A program made the position numbers and the translations under genes. DNA of 64,000 bases, from NCBI RefSeq assembly GCF_000349845.1, contig NC_020829.1, positions 992,001-1,056,000 on the forward strand, in the 5' to 3' direction. A model generated the notes under the pieces. The model saw nothing but the letters and a program-made list of their open reading frames with translations. It was not told the origin of the DNA and made no database searches. Origin of the DNA: Pseudomonas sp. ATCC 13867 (GTDB taxonomy: Bacteria; Pseudomonadota; Gammaproteobacteria; Pseudomonadales; Pseudomonadaceae). Positions 1 to 9,614 of this stretch are shown piece by piece (the stretch's first letter is position 1; each line of letters begins with the position of its first letter).

Positions 1-812
1 TACAGGTCATCGGTCATCACCAGCATGCGCTCGTGGGTTTTGAATTGCGGGGCCATGGTTCGTGGATCGAGGCTCTCATCCTCCAGGTTAACCACCGCTA
101 GTTGACGACTGTGCCAGTGAATATCGCTGGTCTTGATCAGCAGCATCTCGGAACGGCGCAGCCCCATGTCGAGACCCAGCAGCAAAATGATGTAGTTACG
201 CAGCCTGATGGCTTCATCTGAAAAGGGGTTCTCGGAGCTATCCGGATGCATGATTTCCAGCAATCGAGTTCGCTCCGGGCTGGTAAGCCCTTTCATTTCG
301 TCCGTTCGCGTTTTTTTCCACGCAGGGCTGGCCGCTTTGATCTTGCGGTTGATGCGCTTCTTCAGGTCGTCAACCGCCTCATATCGTGTTGAGTGATCAC
401 CCAACTTGTCATAGAGGAAGGCCAGATAGTCGCGTACCGCCTCGATTCGCTGCTGCGCATGGACTTTGCCAACGGATTTGTAGGCAGTCGGATGCAAATG
501 CATCCCCGCATACTTCATGGCCAAGGTTTCCTTGCTGAACCCCGCGTCCGACACAAACCTAGAAAGCTCACTGTCTGTCAGGTATTGGCTGTGAGGGCGC
601 TGTTCGAGGTGAGAAATCAAATCAATGGAGGAAAAGGCCAGAAACTCCTCAAACACAGCCAGATGCTCAAGGTACTTCTTGGTCGTTTCGAGGGCTCTGC
701 CCGAGTGCTCCATGGTGATGTATAGGTTGGGGTAGTAGATCGGGATGTAGTCTTGTACCAGCAGCTTTCTTCGAGCAGCATTCACCACCTGCTCTGTGAC
801 CTGGAAACCCAT
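1..812 (-). CDS. Tyrosine recombinase/phage-type integrase, 3' part outside window
   Basis: The reverse strand is open from an ATG at 812 to the left edge, about 270 residues with no stop, so the C-terminal half of the catalytic domain is not visible. The first ~150 residues look like an N-terminal SAM-like/core-binding domain. Near residue 225 the segment LGLDMGLRRSEML matches the box I region of tyrosine recombinases, which carries the first catalytic arginine (G-L-R-x-x-E). The H-x-x-R and Tyr motifs would lie beyond position 1. The gene is visibly less GC-rich than its neighbours, which suggests horizontal acquisition. It points away from ettA. Whether it belongs to a phage, an island or a lone recombinase cannot be judged here. 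Family assignment is good; element type is unknown. Confidence 0.75.
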   Translation of the reverse strand, partial: MGFQVTEQVVNAARRKLLVQDYIPIYYPNLYITMEHSGRALETTKKYLEHLAVFEEFLAFSSIDLISHLEQRPHSQYLTDSELSRFVSDAGFSKETLAMKYAGMHLHPTAYKSVGKVHAQQRIEAVRDYLAFLYDKLGDHSTRYEAVDDLKKRINRKIKAASPAWKKTRTDEMKGLTSPERTRLLEIMHPDSSENPFSDEAIRLRNYIILLLGLDMGLRRSEMLLIKTSDIHWHSRQLAVVNLEDESLDPRTMAPQFKTHERMLVMTDDL

Positions 813-960
813 GTTGCCCTCTCATAAAACATAACTTTTTTAAGTATAGTCATGGGCATCGACTGGTCAGCGCAAAACCTAACGTTTTACTTTCCCGAAT
901 TTTAGCGCTTGTCGCTACCATTCAAGCACTGAAGAGACAGGACTAAAGGCGAATCAAAGC
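813..960. other. Intergenic region between integrase and ettA
   Basis: This 148-base AT-rich gap separates two divergent genes and must hold both promoters. I see no clear attachment-site repeat, terminator or strong consensus promoter. AT-rich hexamers around 830-850 could serve the integrase side. Confidence 0.4.
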
Positions 961-2652
961 ATGTCCAAAAGTGACAAAACAGGCAAAACAGGCTCTTACG
1001 TCTATACCATGCATCGGGTCGGCAAAGTCGTACCGCCCAAGCGTGAAATCCTCAAGGACATCTCCCTGTCGTTCTTCCCCGGCGCCAAGATCGGCGTGCT
1101 CGGCCTGAACGGCGCGGGTAAATCCACCCTGCTGCGCATCATGGCCGGTGTCGACACCGAGATCGAAGGTGAAGCCCGCCCGATGCCCGGCATCAACGTC
1201 GGTTACCTGCCGCAGGAGCCCAAGCTCGACCCGCAGGCCACGGTGCGCGACATCGTCGAAGAGGCCGTCGGCCAGATCAAGGCCGCCCAGGCGCGCCTGG
1301 ACGAGGTCTATGCCGCCTACGCCGAGCCGGACGCCGACTTCGACGCCCTGGCCGCCGAGCAGGCCAAGCTGGAAGCCATCCTCCAGGCATCCGACGGTCA
1401 CAACCTGGAGCGCCAGCTGGAAGTCGCCGCCGACGCCCTGCGCCTGCCGCCGTGGGACGCGAAGATCGAACACCTCTCCGGTGGCGAAAAGCGCCGCGTG
1501 GCCCTCTGCCGCCTGCTGCTGTCCGCCCCGGACATGCTGCTGCTGGACGAACCGACCAACCACCTGGACGCCGACTCCGTCGCCTGGCTGGAACACTTCC
1601 TCCACGACTTCCCGGGCACCGTGGTAGCGATCACCCACGACCGCTACTTCCTCGACAACGTCGCCGGCTGGATCCTGGAACTCGACCGTGGCCACGGTAT
1701 CCCGTTCGAAGGCAACTACTCCGGCTGGCTGGAATCCAAGGCCAACCGCCTGGCCCAGGAAGCCAAGCAGGAAGCCTCCCACGCCAAGGCCATGAAGGCC
1801 GAACTGGAGTGGGTACGCCAGGGCGCCAAGGGCCGCCAAGCCAAGTCCAAGGCCCGTCTGCAACGCTTCGAGGAACTGCAGTCGCAGGAATTCCAGAAGC
1901 GCAGCGAGACCAACGAGATCTACATCCCGGCCGGTCCGCGTCTGGGCGACAAGGTCATCGAGCTGCACAACGTCTGCAAGGGCTACGGCGACCGCGAGCT
2001 GATCGACAACCTGTCGCTGAGCATTCCCAAGGGCGCCATCGTCGGCGTGATCGGCGGCAACGGTGCGGGTAAATCCACCCTGTTCCGCATGCTGACCGGC
2101 AAGGAGCAACCGGACTCGGGCACCATCGAGATCGGCGAAACCGTGCAGATCGCCAGCGTCGACCAGAGCCGCGAAATCCTCGAAGGCAACAAGACCGTGT
2201 GGGAGCAGGTGTCCGACGGCTTCGAGCAGATCAAGATCGGCAACTACGAAGTCCCGTCGCGCAGCTACGTCGGCCGCTTCAACTTCAAGGGCGGCGACCA
2301 GCAGAAGTTCGTCAAGGACCTCTCCGGTGGTGAGCGCGGCCGTCTGCACCTGGCCCTGACGCTGAAGCAGGGCGGCAACGTGCTGCTGCTCGACGAACCG
2401 TCCAACGACCTCGACGTGGAAACCCTGCGCGCACTGGAAGAAGCGCTGCTGGACTTCCCCGGCTCCGCCATCGTGATTTCCCACGATCGCTGGTTCCTGG
2501 ACCGTATCGCGACCCACATCCTCTCCTATGAGGACGACGGCAAGGTGGTCTTCTTCGAAGGCAACTACACCGAGTTCGAAGCCGATCGCAAGAAGCGCCT
2601 GGGCGACGCTGCTTCGCAGCCGCACCGTGTGCGCTACAAGAAGCTGGCGTAA
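961..2652 (+). CDS. ettA: Energy-dependent translational throttle protein EttA (ABC-F ATPase)
   Basis: EttA is a cytoplasmic ABC-F ATPase that binds the ribosomal E site and gates entry into the elongation cycle according to ATP/ADP level. The 563 residues hold two ABC domains: Walker A GLNGAGKS at 48-55, signature LSGGE at 172-176 and Walker B MLLLDEP at 192-198, then the interdomain linker, second Walker A GGNGAGKS at 365-372 and second signature at 454-458. There is no membrane domain, as expected for ABC-F. The segment YVYTMHRVGKVVPPKR is typical of EttA rather than Uup or other ABC-F members. The N-terminus is about 8-10 residues longer than the usual EttA start, and the Shine-Dalgarno at ATG 961 is weak, so the exact start is slightly uncertain. 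A strong terminator follows directly. Confidence 0.95.
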   Translation: MSKSDKTGKTGSYVYTMHRVGKVVPPKREILKDISLSFFPGAKIGVLGLNGAGKSTLLRIMAGVDTEIEGEARPMPGINVGYLPQEPKLDPQATVRDIVEEAVGQIKAAQARLDEVYAAYAEPDADFDALAAEQAKLEAILQASDGHNLERQLEVAADALRLPPWDAKIEHLSGGEKRRVALCRLLLSAPDMLLLDEPTNHLDADSVAWLEHFLHDFPGTVVAITHDRYFLDNVAGWILELDRGHGIPFEGNYSGWLESKANRLAQEAKQEASHAKAMKAELEWVRQGAKGRQAKSKARLQRFEELQSQEFQKRSETNEIYIPAGPRLGDKVIELHNVCKGYGDRELIDNLSLSIPKGAIVGVIGGNGAGKSTLFRMLTGKEQPDSGTIEIGETVQIASVDQSREILEGNKTVWEQVSDGFEQIKIGNYEVPSRSYVGRFNFKGGDQQKFVKDLSGGERGRLHLALTLKQGGNVLLLDEPSNDLDVETLRALEEALLDFPGSAIVISHDRWFLDRIATHILSYEDDGKVVFFEGNYTEFEADRKKRLGDAASQPHRVRYKKLA

Positions 2653-2666
2653 GCCGCTTCTGACTG

Positions 2667-2694
2667 AAAACGGGGCCTTCGGGCCCCGTTTTCG
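2667..2694 (+). terminator. Rho-independent terminator of ettA
   Basis: A perfect GC hairpin, AACGGGGCC-TTC-GGGCCCCGTT, lies 15 bases after the ettA stop. It is flanked by A residues upstream and a T-tract downstream. Confidence 0.9.
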
Positions 2695-2719
2695 TTTCCG
2701 TGCCTTTGGCTGGCCGGCT

Positions 2720-3016
2720 TCAGCGGTTGCGCTTGAGATCGTCCAGGGCGCGGCGCTGTTCTTCCAGTTGGCGCTGCAGTGTGTCGATTTGCCGCGCCTG
2801 GTCCTGCAGCGTGCGTTGCTGTTCTTCCAACTGGCGTGACATGCGTTGCAGGTCGTCGGTGCTGAAGTTCGACTTGTGGATCACTTCGCTGTCGAATGTA
2901 TCCGCCACGAGCAGCGCGCCGGACTCGGTGAAATCGCCCAGTTTCATGGCCGCATGGGCGGGCAGGGCAAGGCTGCAGACGAGCGCGGAAAGCAGTGTGA
3001 GGGGGTGGGGAGACAT
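2720..3016 (-). CDS. Small secreted coiled-coil protein, function unknown
   Basis: 98 residues. Residues 1-22 form a classic Sec signal peptide ending in AHA, so the mature protein should be periplasmic. The mature part starts with a short segment rich in Asp, Glu and Ser. From about residue 52 it is a continuous charged and Gln-rich heptad pattern (LQRMSRQLEEQQ and onward to the C-terminus) that reads as a coiled coil, possibly for oligomerisation. No catalytic motif is visible. The gene converges on ettA and diverges from gdhA, sharing the 214-base gap that contains a 14-bp palindrome. I do not recognise a named family; I believe similar proteins occur in other pseudomonads. Confidence 0.75.
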   Translation of the reverse strand: MSPHPLTLLSALVCSLALPAHAAMKLGDFTESGALLVADTFDSEVIHKSNFSTDDLQRMSRQLEEQQRTLQDQARQIDTLQRQLEEQRRALDDLKRNR

Positions 3017-3061
3017 CGGGGCGCTCCTGTGGAGTCAAGGACGAGTGCGATTTTCTATTGA

Positions 3062-3075
3062 TTTTGTATACAAAA
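3062..3075. promoter_or_regulatory. Perfect 14-bp palindrome TTTTGTATACAAAA, candidate operator
   Basis: TTTTGTATACAAAA is self-complementary and sits in the 214-base divergent region between the small secreted protein gene (start 3016) and gdhA (start 3231). GTATAC-centred palindromes of this form are typical of GntR-family (FCD subgroup) operators. It could control either gene; assignment to a regulator is inference. Confidence 0.5.
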
Positions 3076-3161
3076 ATCTGGTTTTCTTCCGGGCCGGCGA
3101 GGATGCGATTTACATAATTGCACCATAAAGATTCAGAAAAGCGTCACGTTGCACTATCTGA

Positions 3162-4565
<1,404 letters not shown>

Positions 4566-4582
4566 CCGCTTCCCCTGCATGA

Positions 4583-4610
4583 AGAACGGGCCCATCGGGC
4601 CCGTTTTTCT
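4583..4610 (+). terminator. Rho-independent terminator of gdhA
   Basis: Hairpin AACGGGCCC-ATC-GGGCCCGTT at 4585-4605 followed by TTTTCTTTT, 20 bases after the gdhA stop. Confidence 0.9.
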
Positions 4611-4640
4611 TTTCAGCCGGCGAAGCGCGGGCTGCTCTTC

Positions 4641-4732
4641 GTAGGAGCGAGCTTGCTCGCGAAAAACCGCCCGATGACTTCGACGTTAGGCTGGTTCGTG
4701 AGCAAGGGCTGGGCGCCCCCCTCGGTCCTACA
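4641..4732. repeat. REP-type palindrome pair (copy 1)
   Basis: The Pseudomonas REP core GTAGGAGCGAGCTTGCTCGC occurs at 4641-4660. A degenerate inverted partner lies at 4694-4731 (TTCGTGAGCAAGGGCT, then a C-rich run and CGGTCCTAC). The pair sits between convergent gdhA and ccpA. The same composite occurs at 15644-15728. Confidence 0.85.
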
Positions 4733-4741
4733 GGCCCATCG

Positions 4742-5767
4742 TCAATCCACCGGTCGCGGCGTGGTCGCGGTGCTCGGCGGCAGCAGCGGGTATTCCACCT
4801 TCGGCTGCTTGCCGGTGACGGTCTTGAGGAAGGCGACGATGTCACCGACTTCCTCGGTGTTGAGCTGCTTGCCCAACTGCGCGGTGCCCATGATCGCCAC
4901 GGCTTCCTCCAGATCCCAGACCTGTCCGCTGTGGAAGTACGGCGCGGTGAGGGCGACGTTGCGCAGCGGCGCGGCGCGGAACACGTACGCGTCGTTCTGC
5001 GTCTTGGTCACCTCGAAGCGGCCCTTGTCGCCGCTGGGCAGGACCTTGCCGTCGGGCTTCTTCACCAGGCCGAACGGGAAGTACGCCTGGCCGCCCAGGT
5101 TCACGCCGTTGTGGCAACTGATGCAGCCCGAGCTCATGAAGGTCTGCAGGCCCTTCTTCTCACGGGCGTCGAGGGCATTGTCGTCGCCCTTGAGGTACAG
5201 GTCGAAGCGCGAGTCGGGGGTGATCAGGGTCGATTCGAAGGCCTGCAGGGCGCGCGCCATGTTGTCGAAGCTGACCGGTTGCTTGTCGCTGGGGAAGGCC
5301 TTTTCGAAGGAGGCGACGTACTCCGGCATGCTGCGCAGCGTGGCCTCGACGTTGTTCGGTGTGTTGTGCATCTCCACCGGGTTCTGCACCGGGCCCTTGG
5401 CCTGTTCTTCCAGGTCCTTGGCGCGGCCATCCCAGAACTGCGCAACGTTGAACACCGCGTTGAACACGGTGGGCGAGTTGCGCGCGCCTTTCTGCCAGGC
5501 GTGACCGCTGGACGCGGGGACGTTGTCGGCGCCGCCGGTGCCGACGTTGTGGCAGGTATTGCAACTGATCACGTGGCTGGCGGACAGGCGTGGCTCGAAG
5601 AACAGCTGCCGGCCCAGTTCGACCTGGTTGGGGTCGAGCGTGTCGCTGGCTTGCTCCGGAATGGGCTTGAAGAGACCGTTGGCGTGGTCGCGCAGGGCGT
5701 CGGCGTGGGCGGCCGAGGTGCTGGCGAGCATTACCAGGCTGCCCAGGACCCATTTCAGTGGCTGCAT
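4742..5767 (-). CDS. ccpA: Dihaem cytochrome c peroxidase, periplasmic
   Basis: Reduces hydrogen peroxide to water in the periplasm using electrons from cytochrome c551 or azurin. 341 residues: a signal peptide (1-22, ending AHA), a first haem site CNTCH at 69-73 (the peroxidatic haem in this family), the conserved FWDGRA segment at 111-116, and a second haem site CISCH at 215-219 (electron-transferring haem). Length agrees with bacterial CcpA/CcpR (about 325-346). It lies alone, convergent to gdhA. A consensus ANR/FNR box lies 75-88 bases upstream of the start, which fits low-oxygen induction. MauG-like enzymes are the nearest alternative, but length and layout favour a true peroxidase. Confidence 0.94.
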   Translation of the reverse strand: MQPLKWVLGSLVMLASTSAAHADALRDHANGLFKPIPEQASDTLDPNQVELGRQLFFEPRLSASHVISCNTCHNVGTGGADNVPASSGHAWQKGARNSPTVFNAVFNVAQFWDGRAKDLEEQAKGPVQNPVEMHNTPNNVEATLRSMPEYVASFEKAFPSDKQPVSFDNMARALQAFESTLITPDSRFDLYLKGDDNALDAREKKGLQTFMSSGCISCHNGVNLGGQAYFPFGLVKKPDGKVLPSGDKGRFEVTKTQNDAYVFRAAPLRNVALTAPYFHSGQVWDLEEAVAIMGTAQLGKQLNTEEVGDIVAFLKTVTGKQPKVEYPLLPPSTATTPRPVD

Positions 5768-5841
5768 GAGGCGTTCTCCTTTCTCAGGCGGATAGTCTTC
5801 TGTTCCACGTTCTAGGAGAGGCCAGCCGGCGCAAGGCCGGC

Positions 5842-5855
5842 TTGATCGGGGTCAA
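5842..5855 (-). promoter_or_regulatory. ANR/FNR box upstream of ccpA
   Basis: Read on the gene's strand the site is TTGACCCCGATCAA, which fits the TTGAY-N4-ATCAA consensus. It is centred about 80 bases upstream of the ccpA start codon, compatible with class II activation if the promoter lies about 40 bases downstream of the box. Confidence 0.8.
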
Positions 5856-5894
5856 GGACAAGGGACGCGTCTGGTGCGGGGCTTTGCCGCAGTT

Positions 5895-6254
5895 TCAGTT
5901 GCCGCGCAAGGCGCGCCCCAGGGCACGGTCTTTCTCTTGTTCCCAGTCGCGCTCACGGTCGCTGTTGCGCTGCGACTCATAGCGCTGGCGGTCCTGGCTG
6001 ACGGACTGGGCCTGGCATTGCTGGAAACCGTCGCCCCAGCCCAGGGCGTACTGCTTGTCGGCCAGGTAGCGCGGCACGTTCTTGCGGAACTCACCGGTGA
6101 TGGCGCCAGCCGCCTGACGGCCACTGCCGCAGCCGTCGTCGAAACCGTCGGCGTAGGCGGGCGGATAGCCCTGGGCGATCAGTGTCTGGTGAGTGGTTTC
6201 GCAGCCGGCCAGCGGGGCGAGCAAAAGCAGGATGAAGATGGCGCGGGGCGCCAT
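5895..6254 (-). CDS. Small lipoprotein, function unknown
   Basis: 119 residues from ATG 6254. Residues 1-18 are a lipoprotein signal, with LLLLAPLAGC giving the lipobox LAGC; lipidation would fall on Cys18. The mature part has a GYPPAYADGFDDGCGSG segment and a charged C-terminal tail rich in Arg, Asp and Gln. Two Cys residues outside the lipobox may form a disulphide. The frame is open 26 codons further upstream, but only this ATG puts a signal sequence at the N-terminus. It is probably anchored in the outer membrane. I do not recognise a named family. Confidence 0.75.
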   Translation of the reverse strand: MAPRAIFILLLLAPLAGCETTHQTLIAQGYPPAYADGFDDGCGSGRQAAGAITGEFRKNVPRYLADKQYALGWGDGFQQCQAQSVSQDRQRYESQRNSDRERDWEQEKDRALGRALRGN

Positions 6255-6414
6255 GAAAACTCCCGTGTGCCAATGGGCGGGCGCACGCGCCGGATGGAGA
6301 GATTCGCCACCGGCAGGGTGGCGTGGCGGCACTCTATCGGGCGGTGTGTGAGGAAAGCGTCAAGCCGGTGTGATCCCCCTGTGCTACCGGTCCTTCCGTC
6401 CGCTGAAGCCGGTC

Positions 6415-7635
6415 TCAGCCTTTCACGCAGACCACCTGGCGCAGGGTGTGCAGCACCTCCACCAGGTCGCGCTGGGCGTTCATCACCGCCTCGATGTCCT
6501 TGTAGGCCATCGGGATCTCGTCGATCACGTCCTTGTCCTTGCGACATTCGACATGCGCGGTGGCGCGCACCTGGTCCGCCACGCTGAAGCGTTTCTTCGC
6601 CTGGGTCCGGCTCATGGTCCGGCCGGCGCCGTGGCTGCAGGAGCAGAAGGCCTCTTCGTTGCCCAGGCCACGGACGATGAAGCTCCGGGCGCCCATCGAA
6701 CCGGGGATGATACCGAGCTGGCCCTTCTGCGCGGACACCGCGCCCTTGCGAGTCACCAGTACCTCTTCGCCGAAGTGACGCTCCTTCTGCACGTAGTTGT
6801 GGTGGCAGTTCACCGCTTCCAGGCTGGCATCGAACGGTTTGCGGATCACCTGCCTCGCGGCGGCGATCACGGCGCGCATCATCAGTTCGCGGTTCTGCCG
6901 GGCGAAGTCCTGGGCCCAGCCCACGGCTTCCACGTAGTCGTCGAAATGCCGACTGCCTTCCTCGAAGTACGCCAGGTCCCGGTCAGGCAGGTTGGCGATG
7001 TGCTGGCGCATGTCGGCCTGGGCCAGCTCGATGAACAGATTGCCGATGGCGTTGCCGACGCCGCGCGAGCCGCTGTGCAGCATGAACCAGACGCGGTCGG
7101 CCTCGTCGAGGCAGACTTCGATGAAATGGTTGCCGGTTCCCAGGGTGCCCAGGTGATGGCGGTTGTTGGTCTTTTCCAGCCTCGGGTACTTGCCGGTGAT
7201 TGCCTTGAAGCGCCCGGCCAGTGATCTCCACGCCTCATCGGCGTGCGCCGGCACGTGTTCCCAGGCGCCCTGGTCGCGGCGGCCGAAGGTCTTGCCGTGG
7301 GGCACGGCCTTCTCGATGGCGCTGCGCAGGCCGTGCAGATTGTCCGGCAGGTCGGAAGCCACCAGCGAGGTGCGCGCCGCGATCATGCCGCAGCCAATGT
7401 CCACGCCGACGGCGGCCGGGATGATCGCGCCCTGGGTAGGGATCACGCTGCCGATGGTCGAGCCCTTGCCCAGGTGAACGTCCGGCATCACGGCCAGGTG
7501 TCTGAAGATGAAGGGCATCTTCGCGGTGTTCAGCAGTTGCCGGCGCGCGTCGTCCTCCACCGGTACGCCGGCAGTCCACAGCTTGATCGGCTTGCCGTGG
7601 GCGACTTCCAGCAGTTGATAGGGCGTGCTGCTCAT
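6415..7635 (-). CDS. rtcB: RNA-splicing ligase RtcB family protein
   Basis: RtcB joins RNA 2',3'-cyclic phosphate or 3'-phosphate ends to 5'-OH ends with GTP and Mn2+. The 406 residues match E. coli RtcB (408). Metal-binding motifs are present: PDVH at 51-54, VDIGCG at 78-83 with Cys82, and HSGSRG further on. The segment SHGAGRTMSR near residue 334 places His335 as the guanylylated residue. No rtcA (cyclase) or rtcR (sigma-54 regulator) gene is beside it, so it is not in the E. coli-type rtc operon arrangement. It stands between a lipoprotein gene and the DUF4105 gene, 52 bases downstream of the latter and on the same strand. Confidence 0.93.
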   Translation of the reverse strand: MSSTPYQLLEVAHGKPIKLWTAGVPVEDDARRQLLNTAKMPFIFRHLAVMPDVHLGKGSTIGSVIPTQGAIIPAAVGVDIGCGMIAARTSLVASDLPDNLHGLRSAIEKAVPHGKTFGRRDQGAWEHVPAHADEAWRSLAGRFKAITGKYPRLEKTNNRHHLGTLGTGNHFIEVCLDEADRVWFMLHSGSRGVGNAIGNLFIELAQADMRQHIANLPDRDLAYFEEGSRHFDDYVEAVGWAQDFARQNRELMMRAVIAAARQVIRKPFDASLEAVNCHHNYVQKERHFGEEVLVTRKGAVSAQKGQLGIIPGSMGARSFIVRGLGNEEAFCSCSHGAGRTMSRTQAKKRFSVADQVRATAHVECRKDKDVIDEIPMAYKDIEAVMNAQRDLVEVLHTLRQVVCVKG

Positions 7636-7687
7636 GGGCGATTCCGGCGTTCAGCAGGCTCTCCATTGTGCGCCGGAACCGCCGGGC

Positions 7688-9553
7688 TCAGTAGTGGTAC
7701 CAGCGCAGCTCCAGCATTACTTCGTTGACCGGCGTGGCCAGGTGGCTGAACTCGCGCTGGGCCGACAGACGCAGGCCGAGGTTGCGGCCCAGTTCGACCT
7801 GCTGGCCGAGGCTCAGGCTGCGGCGGACTTCGCCGTTGTGGAAGTAGTCGCCCTTGGCCTCGAGGGTCAGGTTGCCCAGCGGATTGCTCCACAGCAGGCC
7901 GGTGTCGAAGCCCAGCGCCGGGGCGATGGTCGCGGCGAAGTCCTGGTTGTTCTCGATCCGCGCGGTGCCCAGGGCATAGGCCTGCAGCTCGTCGCTGAGT
8001 TTCCAACTACCGCCGGCGCCGCCGTTGAGATGGCCGACCAGGGTGTCGTGGTCATTCTCGCTGTGCTTGCCGAGCACGCGCTCCCAGCCGCCGGAAACCT
8101 GCCAGGAGAGCGGCTGCAGCAGTTCGTTGCGTGGCGTCATCGAGCGGATGGTGACCAGGTCGAGCTGCTGCAGCTGCCAGCGATTGCCCTCGTACTGGCG
8201 CAGCTTCAGCTGGCCGAGCTCGATCTGCGCACCGAGGGGGAAGCCGTACTGGTTGTCGGCGAGGTCGTGATAGGCCATGCGCAGGCCGTACTGGGCGAAG
8301 GCTTCGCCATCGCGGCTGCCGGCGCCCAGTTGCCAGGTGCGCGATTCATGGCCGTCTTCCGGCTGGCCGGGGCGCTCCACGGTCAGCGCGGGCGGTGGGT
8401 TCTGATTGATGGCCTTGAGCAGGTTGTAGCTGCGCGAGGCGATGGCCTTGTCGCGCTCCTGACCGGTGGCGCGGTAGCGCACCAGGCGGAAGGCGGTGTC
8501 CTGCACCAGCGCCTGGCGCTCGGCGGGCAGGGCCTTGAAGTCGGGGCTGTCGAGCAGCCGGTCGTCGTCCGCCATCCGGCGCGCCAGGCGTTTTTCCTCA
8601 TGGCTCAGCGGCGCGCCGCGGGCGAGCAGTTCGCGCTCGCGGGAGGGGCGGTAGTCGATGCGCTCGATCATCCCGGCGTTCTTCACCGCGCGCACGGTGT
8701 CGGTGGGAATGGCGGTGAGCGGGAACTGGTCGGTGAGTTCGGTGCCGGGGCGGGCGATTTCCAACAGCTCCAGCAGACGGAACGAGCAGTTCTCGTCGAA
8801 GAAGTAGTACTTGAAGCGAACCTGTTTGAGCTCCCAGACGTGCTCGACCATCCGCCCGGTTTCTTCAGGGCTCAGGTTGAGCCGGTATTCCCAGAGGTCG
8901 CGGTTCTCCAGGCGGCTGTATTCGGAGAGCTTCTCGCGGTACGGCACCAGGGCGAACAGGCCAGGGTAGCCGCCCATCAGGCCCTTCCAGGCGTAGAGAA
9001 TACTGTTGTCCATGCCCTCGATGTAGGCGCCGAAGTTCAGGGCATAGCTCAGCAGGGCGGTGTTGTCGGAGTCGACGTCGGCCTGGTCGATGCGCAGCAG
9101 GGTGTGGCCGAACATCGAAGACGGACTGTTCAGGTAGGCCGCGGGGAACACCAGCACCGCGCTGTGCGGATTGATGTCGGTGTACCAGGTCTTGTACTCC
9201 TGGCAGGCCACGGACGGCAGGTCGTCGAGTTGCAGTTGCTGGCGCAGCCAGCGGGTGCGCGCCGGGTAGACGCACTGAGCGTGCTTGTCGCCGAGTTCGG
9301 CAGGGGCGTAGAGCGCCTTCACGGTAGCGGCCAGTTCGGCGTCGGGGTGCTGCTCGCCATCGGCGGCGAGGAAGAACTTCGGGTCGTCGACGAAGCTGCG
9401 CCAGCCGCCCAGCCTGGCGGGCTCGTAGTGGCCCAGGGCGAGCCAGTAGGGTTCGCTGGCCAGTGCCTGCAGGCGCTGCGGGGCGATCTGTGGTGCGGCG
9501 AACAGTGAGGAGCAGGCGCACAGCGCCATCCAGGGCAACAGGCGTTTGGGCAT
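7688..9553 (-). CDS. DUF4105 / Lnb-like periplasmic domain protein with predicted barrel-like C-terminus
   Basis: 621 residues with an N-terminal signal sequence (about 1-20). Residues ~115-260 carry the DUF4105 hallmarks: YTDINPHS at 124-131, NSPSSMFGHT at 142-151 with His150, and FFDENCSFRLLE from 251 with Cys256. The conserved His and Cys fit an NlpC/P60- or papain-like thiol active site. The family is now named after the periplasmic domain of Lnb lipoprotein acyltransferases. From about residue 370 the sequence alternates polar and hydrophobic residues, has many paired aromatic ends, and finishes in WYHY, resembling outer-membrane beta-strands. A role in envelope lipid or lipoprotein chemistry is inference; the substrate is unknown. 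Confidence 0.8.
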   Translation of the reverse strand: MPKRLLPWMALCACSSLFAAPQIAPQRLQALASEPYWLALGHYEPARLGGWRSFVDDPKFFLAADGEQHPDAELAATVKALYAPAELGDKHAQCVYPARTRWLRQQLQLDDLPSVACQEYKTWYTDINPHSAVLVFPAAYLNSPSSMFGHTLLRIDQADVDSDNTALLSYALNFGAYIEGMDNSILYAWKGLMGGYPGLFALVPYREKLSEYSRLENRDLWEYRLNLSPEETGRMVEHVWELKQVRFKYYFFDENCSFRLLELLEIARPGTELTDQFPLTAIPTDTVRAVKNAGMIERIDYRPSRERELLARGAPLSHEEKRLARRMADDDRLLDSPDFKALPAERQALVQDTAFRLVRYRATGQERDKAIASRSYNLLKAINQNPPPALTVERPGQPEDGHESRTWQLGAGSRDGEAFAQYGLRMAYHDLADNQYGFPLGAQIELGQLKLRQYEGNRWQLQQLDLVTIRSMTPRNELLQPLSWQVSGGWERVLGKHSENDHDTLVGHLNGGAGGSWKLSDELQAYALGTARIENNQDFAATIAPALGFDTGLLWSNPLGNLTLEAKGDYFHNGEVRRSLSLGQQVELGRNLGLRLSAQREFSHLATPVNEVMLELRWYHY

Positions 9554-9580
9554 GGAGGGGACTACTGGAAGGAGAGGAGA

Positions 9581-9603
9581 GAGCCCACCGTGACGGTGGG
9601 CTC
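9581..9603 (-). terminator. Hairpin between DUF3015 and DUF4105 genes
   Basis: A perfect 10-bp stem GAGCCCACCG / CGGTGGGCTC with a 3-base loop lies just after the DUF3015 stop. There is no good T-tract, so it may attenuate or stabilise mRNA rather than terminate fully. Confidence 0.4.
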
Positions 9604-9614
9604 GCGCGTGGCCG

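Noticed and set aside
943..2625. Antisense frame of 560 codons opposite ettA
   Set aside because: No recognisable motif, and the sense gene is a certain EttA.
7625..9508. Plus-strand frame of 627 codons opposite the DUF4105 gene
   Set aside because: Low-complexity Ala/Gln/Gly/Val-rich translation with no domain; the minus-strand product has a signal peptide and conserved motifs.
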